Shown here one piece after another: positions 12,672 to 25,224 of a DNA stretch of 64,000 bases (position 1 is its first letter; each line of letters starts with the position of its first letter). The notes beneath the pieces were generated by a model that ran no database searches, was not told the DNA's origin, and saw only the letters and a list, made by a program, of their open reading frames with translations. The stretch lies in assembly GCA_033060915.1 (NCBI GenBank), contig CM065394.1, forward strand, positions 35,965,001 to 36,029,000, given 5' to 3'. The DNA comes from Euryodendron excelsum. Lineage: Eukaryota > Streptophyta > Magnoliopsida > Ericales > Pentaphylacaceae. The position numbers and the translations under genes are program-made.

Positions 12672-13045
12672 TTACAAAACTAATATATTGTATCGTATCT
12701 CTAAAATGTAAATAGATATTGACATATATATATGATATTTTATTTAATTATAATCACTTTTAATATAGATATTAAGTTTAGAAAGAGTCTGACAATCTGA
12801 TATCTGATATTATATATATGTATCTTATCTATATTACAAAACTAATCTTATCTTATCTTATATATATATATATATAGATCTTACAAAATTGATCCAGTGA
12901 ATTTAATAAAAGAATAAATTTAATAGTTATCTAATCAATTGCCCTTGTGACGTGGCATTTTAAAAGTATCTAAACATTTAAAGCGCTACGTAAGAGAGAT
13001 GCAAAATATAAGAGCAAACATAACTTATATATATATATATATATG
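12536..13045. repeat. Duplicated Helitron 5'-end segments
   Basis: 12536-12660 and 12896-13045 share the same order of words: AATAGTTATCTAAT, AATTGCCC, TGACGTG, ATTTTAAAA, GCGC(C/T)ACGTAAGAG and an AT microsatellite. The spacing is about 365 bp. These look like the 5' ends of two related Helitrons in the same orientation. Confidence 0.5.
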
Positions 13046-13054
13046 TATGTATGA

Positions 13055-15184
13055 TTTACTCATATTACAATTAACTCGAAATGACATATAATTTAGATAA
13101 ATTACACTTTTTTCCTTATTATTTATGTTTAATCTCACTTTAATTCCTAATTTTTTTTATTGTAACGATCTATCACCTACAAAGTCAAGTTGCAATATGG
13201 ACCTTGTCACTGGTTGTTCATCTTAAAAAAATGCCTATGATGAACTAAATGAGGTTTGGTGTAAAAATTATACAATGGATTTACTAATTCCAGTCTATAA
13301 CTAGGGATATAAACCAATTAAGACCCAACTTCTATACATATATTGTTTTATAATATAATTAAGTTTGTTTTGGATAAGTTATAATATTATTAATATCTTT
13401 TAATTTTATTGATTATTATAAGTAAAATTTTTAGGAAGGTTTGATTCAATGCGCGAATCAAGTTAACTAGCGTGAACTATCTACAAGAAAAGAAGACAAT
13501 GAGAATGCATCGATCCTGTTTGAACTAAAGACACTCCAATGATTAAGTTTGCAAACTTAAACATAATGAATTAAATGAAGTATTAGAGCTAGAACTCAAG
13601 TGAACATACTTTACCCTTTTAGTGCATGAAGTATTTAAAAGTTTCTGAATGTGATGTTCCTTTTACAGGTTAGAATCAACCTCTTCTTAAGAATCTCCTT
13701 TTTTTAGTCGGTTTAATGTATTGGACTTATCTTTTATTCATTTTAGTCCAGGTCAGTTTAGAATTCTTCGCTTACTGGACTTGTCTTACTAGGCTCAGTT
13801 TACCCCATCGGGCCTGTTCTCTCAAGATCGGGCTTGGCTTATTTATTACTTGGGCTTTCTGTGTTATTTTGACTCACAGTTATGGCTAGATATTAAGAAA
13901 ATAATTTCAAAGAACAAGATATTAACCATTTTATATTAGGTACATTTACAAATAGATGTCAGTCTCTATAACATAATCAGACCCGTGAATTCAATGGATT
14001 AAGTGATCAGTTGGTCTGAAATTGGAGGATTAACCAAGATTAGTTTATTAGGTTTAATCATAATTTGATTTAGCGTACCCATGCACACACTTAGCATGCA
14101 CATGATATAATCGTTTTGAGTCTTTTAACTAGTTAGTACGTTTGTTTATGCCAGATCATCCTGAATCCATGTACTCAGATATCATATCTAGCAATACACG
14201 AGTAGGCTTAGGCTGCAACGGAGGCGAGTAGTGTAATATTCAACATTGGTCTGAAAAATTATCATATTTTAAAAGGACAATGTTATACAAACAAGAAATT
14301 TAAACAAAATTTTCATATATGATGTGTTTAAATGAGAACATTTCACTTCATCCATGACTTTTAATTAAAAAGTTGTCACTATTATGTTATTTATAATTTT
14401 TTTAAAAGAATAACATCTTTTATTTTGAAAATATGCTTAAAATAAATTTCTTTTTTTTCTCAGCCAATCTCAAACGATATATATCCACATATTTTTGGGT
14501 CAGGACTCAATCACCCCTCTCCACAAGGGCCTTTCGAAAGGCCAGAGGACCCACGATCTAGAATTTTTTTATTTTTTATTTTTTCTTTTAAGCTTTCAAG
14601 CGTAAGACCATCGTGCAAAAGATTATGCAAAAGAGCTAGCTCAAGTAATTTTATTTTTTTATTTAGTAATCTTATCATAATTATTAGTGCCTCAAGCTAT
14701 TTTTTTACTCAAATTTAATTTTTTTTAAAAGTTTCAAAATATGATTAAATTTGTCTTATTTATGTTATAAGTCAATCTGAAATAAGTTTCAAATAAGTCG
14801 AATAAAGTTAAGCTCAAATAACTTAGTTTATTTTATAGCGCTGCATTAGCCTCACATTAATAATTTTAATGAAAAATTTTCACACTCAGACCACTATCAT
14901 TTTGATTATGTTTCTTGGGATAATTTTACAGCATAGGACCAAAAAATTGCAAGTTTTTTTTTATAAATACATACATACATGGAGAATAAACAAACAATTT
15001 TAGATTTACCAATATACATATTGTTTATTGTAAAAATTACAGCTCAATCAGCTCATGATAGAGCTAGTCTGCTACATACTAGCTATGACAAATTCATTAC
15101 ATTCAACCCTTTAAAACAATCCATTCTCTCTGAGCCTCTGGCTTGAGAGAGAAGACGATGTTGGCTATCTTACAAATCCAATAA
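13055..15184. other. AT-rich intergenic region, no gene recognised
   Basis: No reading frame or RNA gene stands out. 14270-14420 has the loose word order of the AGTAATGCTATAC-type repeat seen elsewhere in the window. A run CATACATACATA lies near 14972. The 3' flank of the small gene at 15185 starts here. Confidence 0.4.
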
Positions 15185-15752
15185 TCAGAATGGAGCTGAA
15201 AGGGGCTCCTTGAGATTAACTTGATCTGGTGTCTCTATAATGCCAGAATTACTGCATAAGCATTGGCAAGATGTTTCGGCAATGTCAGCCTTCTCCTCAC
15301 GCTGTGTATCTCCCTTCTGCACAATCTGCGCCATCTCCTTAATTGCAGCAACTGGCTTCAGTCCCTGCAGGGGCATTTGATGAGCAGCTCTTCAAATCAA
15401 GTTTAGTCAGGAACATATAGATACAATGTCATTTATAAATACGTATACGCACGCATATATATATATATATATATATGAATGTATGTATAATGTATAGTTG
15501 GTTGTGTAGCAGAAGCACACCTCAGTGAAAATACAAGAGGCTTCATTTGACTCCTTCTTCTGAACTATGTCAACAGCTACTTCCTGCATCACAAGAAAGA
15601 TAAAAGGACGAGAGAAGACAATAAGGAACATATATACATACATACATATATATATATATATATGCACATGTAAAATTTACCCTGGCAAGGTTGAGCAGTC
15701 CTTCATTCAGGGTCCTAGGCTCCATCTCAATAGAGCAGCAGGGTTTAGCCAT
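15185..15752 (-). CDS. Unrecognised 104-residue protein, 3 exons
   Basis: Exons 15681-15752, 15521-15583 and 15185-15364 join in phase 0 at every border, with AGG|GTAAAT, GAG|GTGTGC donors and GATGCAG, CCCTGCAG acceptors, and give 104 residues ending in a TGA. The protein starts MAKPCCSIEMEPRTLNEG, is Lys/Glu-rich in the middle (residues ~45-80, two similar words DIVQKKES and QIVQKGDT), and has a SCQCLC cysteine cluster near residue 85. No signal peptide, membrane segment or known domain is apparent. Three clean phase-0 junctions in so short a gene argue for a real gene. Exon 1 is followed by an ATATAT-rich intron. Function unknown; it is probably soluble. Confidence 0.7.
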
Positions 15753-16430
15753 GGATGAGACAGCAACAGCAGACCAAAACTCTCATGCAAACAGATTGGA
15801 TTGCAGCCCATCACCATGCACGCACCAGTAATGTTTTAATTTCTACAGCATGGCCACTTGCATATATAGACTTGCCCATATATATGTAAGCAGCTGAGAC
15901 CACCCATATTAATTTTCCTGTCAAAGAATTCACGGAGCCTTTTGACTTAATATCAGAGAAACTAGAGGTTAGGAAACAAAGGGAAATCTCATCTCATACA
16001 CATCCCGTGCTTCTCTTTTTCATTAACTTTCATTTTCACTCCTTTCTTCTGGTCACTAGCAACTACAAGCACAAAAATTCACGAGGCTAATACCTTCGAT
16101 CTTCAATTGGCCTGGTACAGTTAGGCCTGTGATTCCTCAATTTTTCATTTTTTTTTGTTGATAGGCATAATCCAATAGTAATTCAGATACAGATTTCTAA
16201 GATCATCATGTCGTGATAGCTGCCTTAGCTCAATGATGTACTCACTGTAAGACTAGTTGTATTATGCACCTTTTCTTCTTTTTTTTTCTATCCGGGTATT
16301 TGGACCAATTTGTATATACCTCGACTAATTCCGGAATTTGTACAGTTGCTTCATCCCACACAAACCAAGTATTATGCACCCAAAGATTGAATAGGGTTGC
16401 TTATTGTGAGTAATGCTACACATAACTTCT
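15753..16430 (-). promoter_or_regulatory. Upstream region of the small three-exon gene
   Basis: Non-coding DNA before the ATG at 15752. Read on the minus strand it contains TATATGGGCAAGTC and TATATGCAAGTGG near 15855-15885 as possible TATA elements at a plausible distance. No further motif is certain. Confidence 0.3.
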
Positions 16431-16432
16431 TC

Positions 16433-16739
16433 TGTTTGGTTACGGTTCCATTTTTGTTTTTATTTTTCATTTTCTTGAAAACCAAAAAATGGGACAAACA
16501 AAAATATAATTGTTTATATTTGTATATAAAAAAAGCCCTAGAAACTCAGAAAACTCAATTTTTTTTTTTGCTCTAAAATTGGTTATGTTTTGAAAACTTC
16601 TTAAAAACAAGTACCGGAACAGGTTACCAAATGCAATTTTGGTAAAAATAATTTTCAAAACTAATTTACCAAATACAGTTTTAAAGAATTTTAGAAAATA
16701 AAAAACAAAAATAAGAACCGAAACCGTAACCAAACCAGT
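16433..16739. mobile_element. hAT-like MITE (about 305 bp)
   Basis: TGTTTGGTTACGGTTCC at the left pairs with the right end CCGTAACCAAACCA in reverse complement. Subterminal TTTTTGTTTTTA words are also mirrored. This is the common plant GTTTGGTTACG MITE type. The target duplication is not clear and there is no coding capacity. Confidence 0.55.
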
Positions 16740-17460
16740 AAGTAGTCTAGAACCTAAATAAGTAGTCCGGGCTCAGTTTCGTTTTTTCCGAGGCTTTGGA
16801 AAAGAGGCCAGGCCCCAAACCTAAACAGGCTAAACTATCATTTCCTCCGTAAGGCTTTGTGGCATTACCAAGTAATCAAAAGATCAAATGGAGGAGCATT
16901 TGGTGCCTTTGATTTTCCAAAGGTCTAGGTCTTAGAAAGAGATTCAAGAAGTTTATGTCTCGCAGTGAATTACAAGCCAATGTTGTTTAAATCAGTTCGC
17001 TCCTCCTCCAGAGTTCATAAACTGAGGGTTGAGATTCTCTTAACAAGTTGGATCAAGATGAGTTAATGTCTTGCTACATAAAATTAGGATAGTTTCTTGG
17101 TAAATAATCGTGACAAATTATTAGTATTGTCTTAAGAAGTCTTCGTCTCTCTGCTCTGAGATATGATTTTTTGTTGCTGTCAATATATATATATATAAAT
17201 ATGTTATACCATCTACATTGACATTTTGGTAGATCGAAGTATATATGAAAGCACACTTGTTGGAGAATACTGTTAAGTACTGATCAAATATATTAATAAC
17301 AAGTTGAAGAAGATGAGACAAAGAGATGAAGTGGAGTCTAAAAAAGTATAGCCCAACTGGCTATTGTGTAGCCATGTGCTAATGTGAATTAGTTCGAAAA
17401 CACAGTTAACAACCTCCTGTATTTGTATTTAGTTTATGTAGCTTTAGTAATTAAAGTAAC

Positions 17461-17464
17461 TCTC

Positions 17465-17506
<42 letters not shown>
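17461..17506. repeat. (CT)n microsatellite
   Basis: About 20 uninterrupted CT units after a short mixed lead-in. Confidence 0.95.
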
Positions 17507-17508
<2 letters not shown>

Positions 17509-17816
17509 CTAGGTTGTAATCTTATAGATGGACAGCTATATACCGTCGTCCATACTTTAGTTTTTTCCTTAATTAAATTCTTTTAACTAGGTCAAAAAGA
17601 TTGGTTTTCGATCGGTGTTTTTATCTAATTTATCCTCCTTTGTGGGTTTTTTGCCAGGTGGGAAATATACCTACTCCCCCACTCTTAAACAGAACGTAAT
17701 TCCATTGAAGCACTGGTGGGTTATCTAGTGGCCACATGAAGGGGATGATAAGACCGAATGGAGTTCATGAGAGTGACTTTCATACTAGTTCTATGTACAT
17801 ATATATATATATATAT

Positions 17817-17985
17817 AAGTAATGCTATACAATTAGAAAATTCATACAGAATTTATCACCAGAAAGATGTGGCTAAGTTGTGGGCCTATCACTTTAAAAT
17901 AAAGAACCTACTAAATATTTGTTTATTATAAAACTGTTATCGTCACATCATTCCGGTGTAGAATTCTGTCTATATATATATATAT
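17817..17985. repeat. AGTAATGCTATAC-type MITE copy
   Basis: The order of words TAATGCTATACAATTA, ATACAGAATTT, GTGGCTAAGTTGTGGGCC, TTATAAAA, and a mirrored AGAATTCTGT matches the copy at 54764-54950. Both ends run into AT microsatellites. Confidence 0.4.
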
Positions 17986-18437
17986 TCAAAGGGATTCTCA
18001 TATATTATTCCTCCTACATATATCCATGCTGAACAATTAATGATGCCACCCAAGTGGGCGACTCTTTGATCCCTTTTGCCTCTGCAAACCACTGGACTTA
18101 TCACTTCTTGGGTGTCTAAATATATATGTCTCCTTCTTGGTCTAGTTTTCTAGTTATTGAATTCAATCTCTCAAATATCTTAGTAATGTTTAAAGGATTA
18201 GTTAGAAAACTGCTCTATATATGAATAATTGATCACTCATTTTCCTGTGTCTGCATGCATATAAGGATCCAAAGGATCATTTTGTTTGAGGAAGCCACTT
18301 TCTCCTATCATGGAGAAGTTTATAATTACAGTCTTGAAATTTCAACAATGTTTTTATGTTTCTTCTTCAGCAATAGCCATTTCTGTAATTTAATTTTTTC
18401 CAATAAAGGACTTTAGTTTTTTTTTGTATGTACTGTA

Positions 18438-18483
18438 CCCCCCCCCCCCCCCCCACCCCCCCCCCCCCCCCCCCCCCCCCCCC

Positions 18484-18517
<34 letters not shown>
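18438..18517. repeat. Poly(C) tract, about 80 bp, followed by A11
   Basis: An almost pure C run with two single A interruptions, then eleven A. On the reverse strand it is poly(G). Such length is rare in plant DNA; slippage or a sequencing error could have altered the count. Confidence 0.95.
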
Positions 18518-18527
<10 letters not shown>

Positions 18528-21500
18528 ACATGGTTGTCTGTCTTATTTTTTTTTAAATAAGCATTTTTTTATCCATTTTTTTTTATTAAGCACTATATGT
18601 GGATAAAAATAGTGAGAATCATTCTAAATCATGAATAACCTGGTAATCTCTTCTGTTTACCCTCAAAAATATTTTTAAAAAGAAATAATTGGCATATAAC
18701 CTTGACCTTTATAAAGATTGAATTCAGTAATTATAGTGCCACTAAGAAAGGATTTATCATGGTACATTAATTATGCCCACATTGAAAAGTTCTAACAACC
18801 AATGTTGATGATGATGTGTTCTCACTCAAGTCTGTCTAAGATGGCATATATTTACTTTGTTGTTTGTTGCAATTTTCATGATAGTTGGAGCCATATCACT
18901 ACATGAAAGAAGAGTGCCACCCAACTTTTCCATTTAGCCAAGCAATTGCTATCTTTAGCCCATATATGACCCATCACCTACCGATTGTGTCCCACCCACC
19001 ACCCACCACCCAACCAGTTAATTCACCATCTCGAAACAGTGTGAAATGACCCACAAAATCATTTTAAAAAAAAAATTTCCCTCCATTCAAATCCAAAGAA
19101 TTTGAATTTTCCGGAAATGGTGTGGCTTTTCTATCACTACATTGTGGCAAGTGAGAAGAGCTTATTATGTATCTATATACATATATAAATCTAAAAGACA
19201 CTACTAAGTCATTGTCAGTAGAGGTGGGGGTGTGTGTTGGGGGAGGAGACAAGAATAATTGAATCATTTTTTTCCCAAATAACATGGAAAGATCCCAGAC
19301 ATGGACACCCAGCCCATGCTCAGAGGGCTTGGATATATTATCCAGAGAGAACAGCTGCAGAAACAGTCATGCACGTCACGTAGTGCATGTGCCTATCCCC
19401 ATCCTCCACATGCATGTCTACCCCTCCCAAGTCCCTTGCATTACATATATATACACACACACTCACACTTGACTCCAAGCCTATGCATATATACTGGCAC
19501 ACTGACATATCTAATGCACATACATTGTACTTTCAAGTACTTATATACGTATATTAGTATATATATATAAGTATATATATGTACATTAGAAAACACAAGC
19601 AAGAGTGCTTATTACATGCCGAAGCATGCTTTATTGGTTGCTTGACAAGAAATCACAATTTTCACAACATAAATGGGGTGTTGAAAGGCTAGGCCCAAGA
19701 AGTACACAACACCATACAAACATGCTGGCACGGTAAATTTTAAAAATACAAGATACAACACAGCAGGGTCACGGAAAATTTTTAAATTTTTTTCTTTAAT
19801 TAATTAATAGAAAATAAAATATGGTAAGATCAATATAGTAGTGCTACCAAGAAATCTAAGCACTGCCCTTCTAGGGTTTCATTGAATCGAACTATTTAGG
19901 TAGGAAAAAAAAAGGATTTTTCCAAAAAAGAAAAAAAATTGAGACTTGAGAGGAAGAGTTAATATTGAATTGAACATGCAACTTTAAGTAAAAGGTATAT
20001 AGGAAGAATATATTGGATATATATTATGGGGACTTTTTATATTGGAAGTGGGGCCCGATGGAAGAGCAAATGTCTAAGATCAGGTGGACAGTTATATCGG
20101 GCCAATGTCATATGCCCAACATATAGCCATATCACCTGACCATCTTTCTTTCTTTCTTTCTTACTCCATTTCACGAGTAAACTTAGAAAGAAATCCAAGC
20201 TTCAATATTTCTACTGGGGGTTACCTCCTTCTCGATCTCTTCCCACATTGATTCTAAACGCACTTTCACGCAGGTACTATTACGTACAAAACACGATGTT
20301 CATCTCTCTCTCTCTCTCCATATATCTTTTTAAACAGCTAAACAGGTCAATCTACCACTGAAGTTCACACCACTCTTCCATTTTTTGCTCCTTTCTAGTG
20401 GGAAGAACTCAAAAGAGGAGTGGGAATCACTAAAGTTCTCTCTCAATGCCAAGCCGCAAAGTGCATTTGCAAGGACACAATGCCAATTTCAAATTCATCA
20501 CTTCTCTTGGATGGAATGATGCTTAAGATGGAAAAGAAAGAAAAATTAGAAAATTTTTACACCCAGTTTGTTATGATAATGAAAACTTCATGCACAACAT
20601 TGTCTGACACATATATCTTTCTTAACATGAGGTCCACAGAATAAGAATTTTTTACGTGTTATTTAGAGAAATAAATATCGAGTAGCATAGTAATTTTAAC
20701 TGCTATTACTCAAATTTAAGTTTTACAGTACTGATATAGTATTTAAAATCAACGTTGTGACCTTCTCACTGTATTTTTTTTTCTATATAGATGACTTCAA
20801 TTTTCTTCATTTGTGTAGTGATTTGGAGTGAGCATTGGTCAGCTACAAATTTTTGGGGGGAGTTGACTGAACTCCGCTAATGAAATGGAATTTGGTAATT
20901 AGAATATCTAGTTTAATTAATGTAGGTTTAAATAAAGAAACATGGTTTCTATTGCACCCATGAGCTCTCCATGTGCAAATGTCAAACCTTTTAGAATGAG
21001 ATGACATGGGCACAGGACTCTTCTATGGCCCATTGTTTTCATAAAAAGTGGGGCACCACTATTTGCATGAGTGCAAAAGTACATTTTCACAAATTTTTTT
21101 TTTTCCAAATATGTTATTTTTTTACAAAAATTTGTATAAAAAAATCCCATCAAAATAAGCAATGATGGTATTTTTATAATTAATGATCATCATATTTGTC
21201 ATTATAATAAATTCATATGAAGTTTATAGCTATATATATAGATAGCCATAGGAATAATACTAATTCTCCTACCCTAATTTCTCACCTTTTCTCTCTCCCC
21301 CAAGCAAAATAATAAATTACTTTTACCATGCATGACTAATAAATAAATAAGAATATGATGAATTGAAACTTGATTCTCAATTTGCCAAATTTGGCAAAAC
21401 TGCCAAAACGAGAAAAGAAAAATTAGAGAACATTATAGAGTCTACAACGAATTGACCATTTTCTCCCTCCATTTTCTTTTGTTTTTTTTTTCCCTTGGAA

Positions 21501-21574
21501 AACTCAAATTATCTAAAAACATTGGAAATTAGAAAACTATCCAACTCTCTTTAGAATTCGTCCACCCTAATATG

Positions 21575-23059
21575 CTACTCCGGCAGACACGATATCACGT
21601 GCCTGTAAGCAGGACCACTTTGATGATGAATCAAGTATTCATCACCGTTTGATGCGCCGAAAATTGAGCTTTGACTGAGAAACTGTTGCTGCTGCTGGTG
21701 CCTCTGAAGCTCCTTCTGCCTCCTGAGCTCGAGAACCTTCCGGTGCGAGTTGGAGTGCCTTGCCGACACGAAGGTCGGGCTCGAGGCGGGTCTGTACTCG
21801 GGTACCAACCTGCCCGACTTGAACCGGACCCCGCAGGCGTTACACAGTGTCTTCGGACCCATGGGCCCGGTCCGCCACTGAGGAGTCTTCTCGGAGGCGC
21901 AATGCAGGCACTTCCGGCCCGGAGTCTCAGCAGTATCCCTCTTCTTCGACAGTGTCGTTTTTGGAGTTTGGACGGTGACGGTGTCGTTTGGCTCCGAGGA
22001 TGAGGCAGCGGGGGAGAGGACGAGGAGGCGGGAGGACCAGTCGCAGGGGGCGGCGCGTGAGCGCTTGCTTCGGGCTTTGCCTGGGACTGACACGTCGGAG
22101 GGGAATACCGGGGGGTCGTGGCGGTTAATGGTTGTTTCGGGCCGAACGTCGCGTACCGTTTCGGATGATGAGGTGTCGGTGGGAGCTTTTGTGGCGGAGA
22201 TTAGTTGGAGGTTCTGCAAGTCGTCGCTTGAGAACGAGTCCTCCACGAAATTCGAGAGCCATTCAAGCTCAGCCAAATCGTCGTACTGTTCAAAAATTTT
22301 TTAAAATTTTCCAATTAATTCAAACTTCATTTTAAAAGTTTTGAATTCAGTAGCAGTTTCAGACGTAGCATAAACTACTAAATAATGCACATGACTCTGA
22401 GAAAAATGAAAACAAAAATCTTAATCAAGCTAAAATTGATTTTGGCATAATTTTCACAAAAATTACATTGTTTGAAGAAAAATTTGATAGAGACGGAGAT
22501 TAAATAGTCGTTCAGGCAAAATTGATTGGGAAAGAAACTCTATCAAATGGAATGAAGTAGTGAGAAAGTAAGCAGAAATGTTAGAAGAATTTACGATTGT
22601 CGTCAAATACATCCCAAATTCCGCTCAAATTGTTTGCAGAGACAATAAAATCACAGCTTTTTATGGATTTTGGAAAGTCATTATGAGAAAATCGAGTAGA
22701 AACTACTGCAATAATGTAATTAGCACTGGCATTTCAAACATTGAATAGAATATTACCGGAACGCAGAGTTCGCTAGAGAATTGAGCATCAGTGAAACTCC
22801 GGCAGCTAATGTTGCCGGAGGCTGAGGAATTGCAGCTATCAACGACGGTGACGGCGGAAGAATCAGTGGAATTCCCGGCGATATTGTCAAAGAAAGCATC
22901 GGGCATAACTTCGTCTTCTTTTGAGAAGTCGAATAGGTCGTCTATGGGGAACTGGTTATTATCGACCGGTTTTTGATCGAAGTAACAATTGTCCAGCGAG
23001 AAATGGCTGTCTCCGGCATCACCGAAATAGCCGCCGACGAAGAACTTCGGTGCTTCCAT
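21575..23059 (-). CDS. Class A GATA zinc-finger transcription factor (GATA9/12-like), 2 exons
   Basis: Exon 1 is 22757-23059 (101 codons) and exon 2 is 21575-22285, giving 337 residues, usual for plant class A GATA factors. The junction CCG|GTAATA to GAACAG|TAC is phase 0. The N-terminal half is acidic ([28 protein letters not shown]), typical of the subfamily's activation region. A basic KARSKRSR patch at about residue 170 may be a nuclear signal. The single finger is C-x2-C-x18-C-x2-C with [18 protein letters not shown] and NACGVRF, followed by a basic tail ([23 protein letters not shown]) and a glutamine run. It binds (A/T)GATA(A/G) sites and acts in the nucleus. Exon 2 is much richer in G+C than its surroundings. 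The exact orthologue among GATA5/9/12 types is not settled. Confidence 0.95.
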
Positions 23060-23335
23060 TGAGGTGTGTGTGCGTTTGTATTCGTTTGGGACACAAGAGA
23101 CGCAAAGTAACGGAACCTTAGGAATTTTAGAGAGAAAAAAAGTTAGAGAGAGAAAGAAAAGGGAGAGAGGGTGGGGGGTTGGAGTTGGATTGCGTTTGAA
23201 GATGACAGGCGGACAGAGCTGAAAGTGGTGTGGGTTTTGATGAGCGAAAGGAGGGGCCGAAACGTAAATATATGGAAATTTGAAGCATCGTTACCCGCTG
23301 CTTGAAGGAAAAATAATTAAATAATGACAATTCAC
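23060..23335 (-). promoter_or_regulatory. Leader and core promoter region of the GATA gene
   Basis: Just upstream of the ATG the transcribed strand is CT-rich (23130-23170 region), common in plant leaders. A CCATATATTTACG element near 23263-23275, read on the minus strand, is the best TATA candidate, about 200 bp before the ATG. Not proven. Confidence 0.35.
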
Positions 23336-23431
23336 TTAATAGTTCTGTAAAGTTGTTTCAAACCTGTTAAATTACAATAAAGCACATGAATATTTTTACT
23401 TTTTTCATTCTTTGTTTTTTTGTTTTCTTGT

Positions 23432-23625
23432 AACATGGGTTGTTTGGATCACTGACTTATAAGTCACAAGCTATAACTTTTAAAAATTATCTTTAAAAAT
23501 AATTTTTTTCAAAAAACGTGATTAAATATAAATTATTTTTTTAAGTCACTCACTAAAATACAATTCAAAAATGTCATAAGCATAATTTATAAGCTACTAA
23601 ATAAGTTACGTCTAAACACCCCTAA
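23432..23625. mobile_element. Fold-back MITE remnant
   Basis: GGGTTGTTTGGATCACTGAC and ACTTATAAGT at the left face TTATAAGCTACTAAATAAG and GTCTAAACACCCCT at the right, which are the same words in reverse complement with changes. This is a common plant MITE type built on ACTTATAAG words. Target duplication not clear. Confidence 0.45.
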
Positions 23626-25224
23626 ATATGCAATATATATCTGCTACTCTCTCAAAAAAACAAAAAATACTCCAATAGCTAGCAAAGCAAAGCAATCAAC
23701 AAATTTAAAGGGTTATTCGTTTTTAGGGCAATTTATAATAGATTATGAAATGATTGAATTACTTGTAAAATGCACAATTAATTAAGCTCTTGAATTACTT
23801 GGGCTAAAAAAAAGTCAGTGAAAAAGCTTATCCAAATGTAAATAATTTCTCACATCATGCTAGTTACTTATTTAGGTCAAGAACAGATGTTATGGTCATG
23901 TGCAGTGCTAATTAAATAATAATTAACTCACATAATGCAGATTTTAGAGGATATAAAAATAACTTTCCAACAATTAACTGCAGAAGAATCTAGCAATTAC
24001 AGAAGTAAGTAGATGAAATTAAGAGATAATCAGATAATTAATCATTGGTTAAAGGAATTCAACCCCTAAAGAATCGATCTAGCAGGTTTTGTGGCCATAA
24101 CTCTCCATTAGTATCCAAGTTTACTGCCGGATTCCTCCTCTCTCTCTCTCTCTCTCTCCCTAAATTATTTTCCCTCGGGACTTGAGCTTTCTTTAAAAAT
24201 GTATCTCTGATTTATTCCTATAGTTAATTGTGATTATTAGTACTTTTTCCACCCCTCTCATACCCGTTATTATATTCCTTAACCCACGTTTAAGCACGAT
24301 GGTTACAGCTCGACCTTATCAAACAAACGGTCATGATCTGGCCCACGTGTCCTGTTCAGAGATTTTCACCTTTCAGGCCCCCTTTGTCTCCTCAAGATTA
24401 GAAAAAAATTTAAGAAAATAAGAAATTTGAGGCTTCACCTCCTCCTAGTAGAAGATAATGTCATTTCAAGAAGTGCCATCATCGAGGACAAGTTAAAAGA
24501 TAGCAAGAATCTGGAAAAAATTAACTCAATTTTTTTTTATGTTTAAGTATATGTATTTGGTAAATTACAAATTCAAAATATATGTATTCATCGGATAAAA
24601 ATATATAACAATTAAAATATTATTGTTATACTTAATTACTAATGGCCTTTTATATGTTGACAAGATAAAATTCAGGTCAAATTTGTTCGATTCTTTTGTT
24701 CACCCTTAATCGTAAAGAAAAATATGAAATTTTGTTAAAACGTATTCTTACCTACATAGTCATTTGTACACATTCCCATATTAATCATAGAATGGATATA
24801 ATTGATTAATATTATTTATTAAACCCAACAATTCTTGAGGGTTTTGCTTCTGCATTTTTTTTTTTTAATTTGAAAGAATAAATAGAAAAGCAAGGGAAAA
24901 AGAGAAAGTTGCTTTGATATTTTTTTGTAATTTAGTAATATTTGTAGTTGGATACTTCTTTTTATGGGTTCATGGGGTCCAACTCAGCACGTGACAAAGG
25001 TGTGGGGGAGTTGTCTGCCATCATGTGAGTGATATATTTCGTATATTCATATTCATATTCCTGTTACATTAAGCAAGTAATATTTATGTAGGTTTGGTTT
25101 GATTTGGTTTCAAAAGGCCAACCCATCCAGCGGTGGTCAAAGGCGGTATAGCTGGAAGTTTGGAATCGGCATTTCGAGTCTCTCTCTCTCTCACACACCA
25201 CACCACCACTGTGTTTCTTTGATG

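Larger units (their letters stand above)
11106..13054 (-). mobile_element. Outer Helitron-like segment, interrupted
   Basis: Read on the minus strand, the segment ends ...GGCACCTAG|T at 11109-11106 with a degenerate hairpin word before it, the Helitron 3' signature. It may start at TC (13054-13053) after an A. It is interrupted by the inner Helitron (11359-12671). Sequence 11202-11358 repeats at 12692-12880, so more than two insertions or a duplication may be involved. No Rep/helicase frame is present. Confidence 0.35.
16740..21574. other. Gene-free region with microsatellites and MITE remnants
   Basis: Contents seen: (CT)n at 17461-17506, an AGTAATGCTATAC-type repeat at 17817-17985, a poly(C) tract at 18438-18517, an (AC)n/(AT)n mix at 19446-19590, a CTTT run at 20144-20162, and a CT run at 20304-20318. 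No reading frame with a recognisable product and no RNA gene was found. Confidence 0.45.

Noticed and set aside
18424..18606. Open frame rich in proline
   Set aside because: It is only the translation of the poly(C) tract.
21671..22335. Three plus-strand open frames
   Set aside because: They lie opposite GATA exon 2, whose GC-rich codons keep the other strand open; no family signature.
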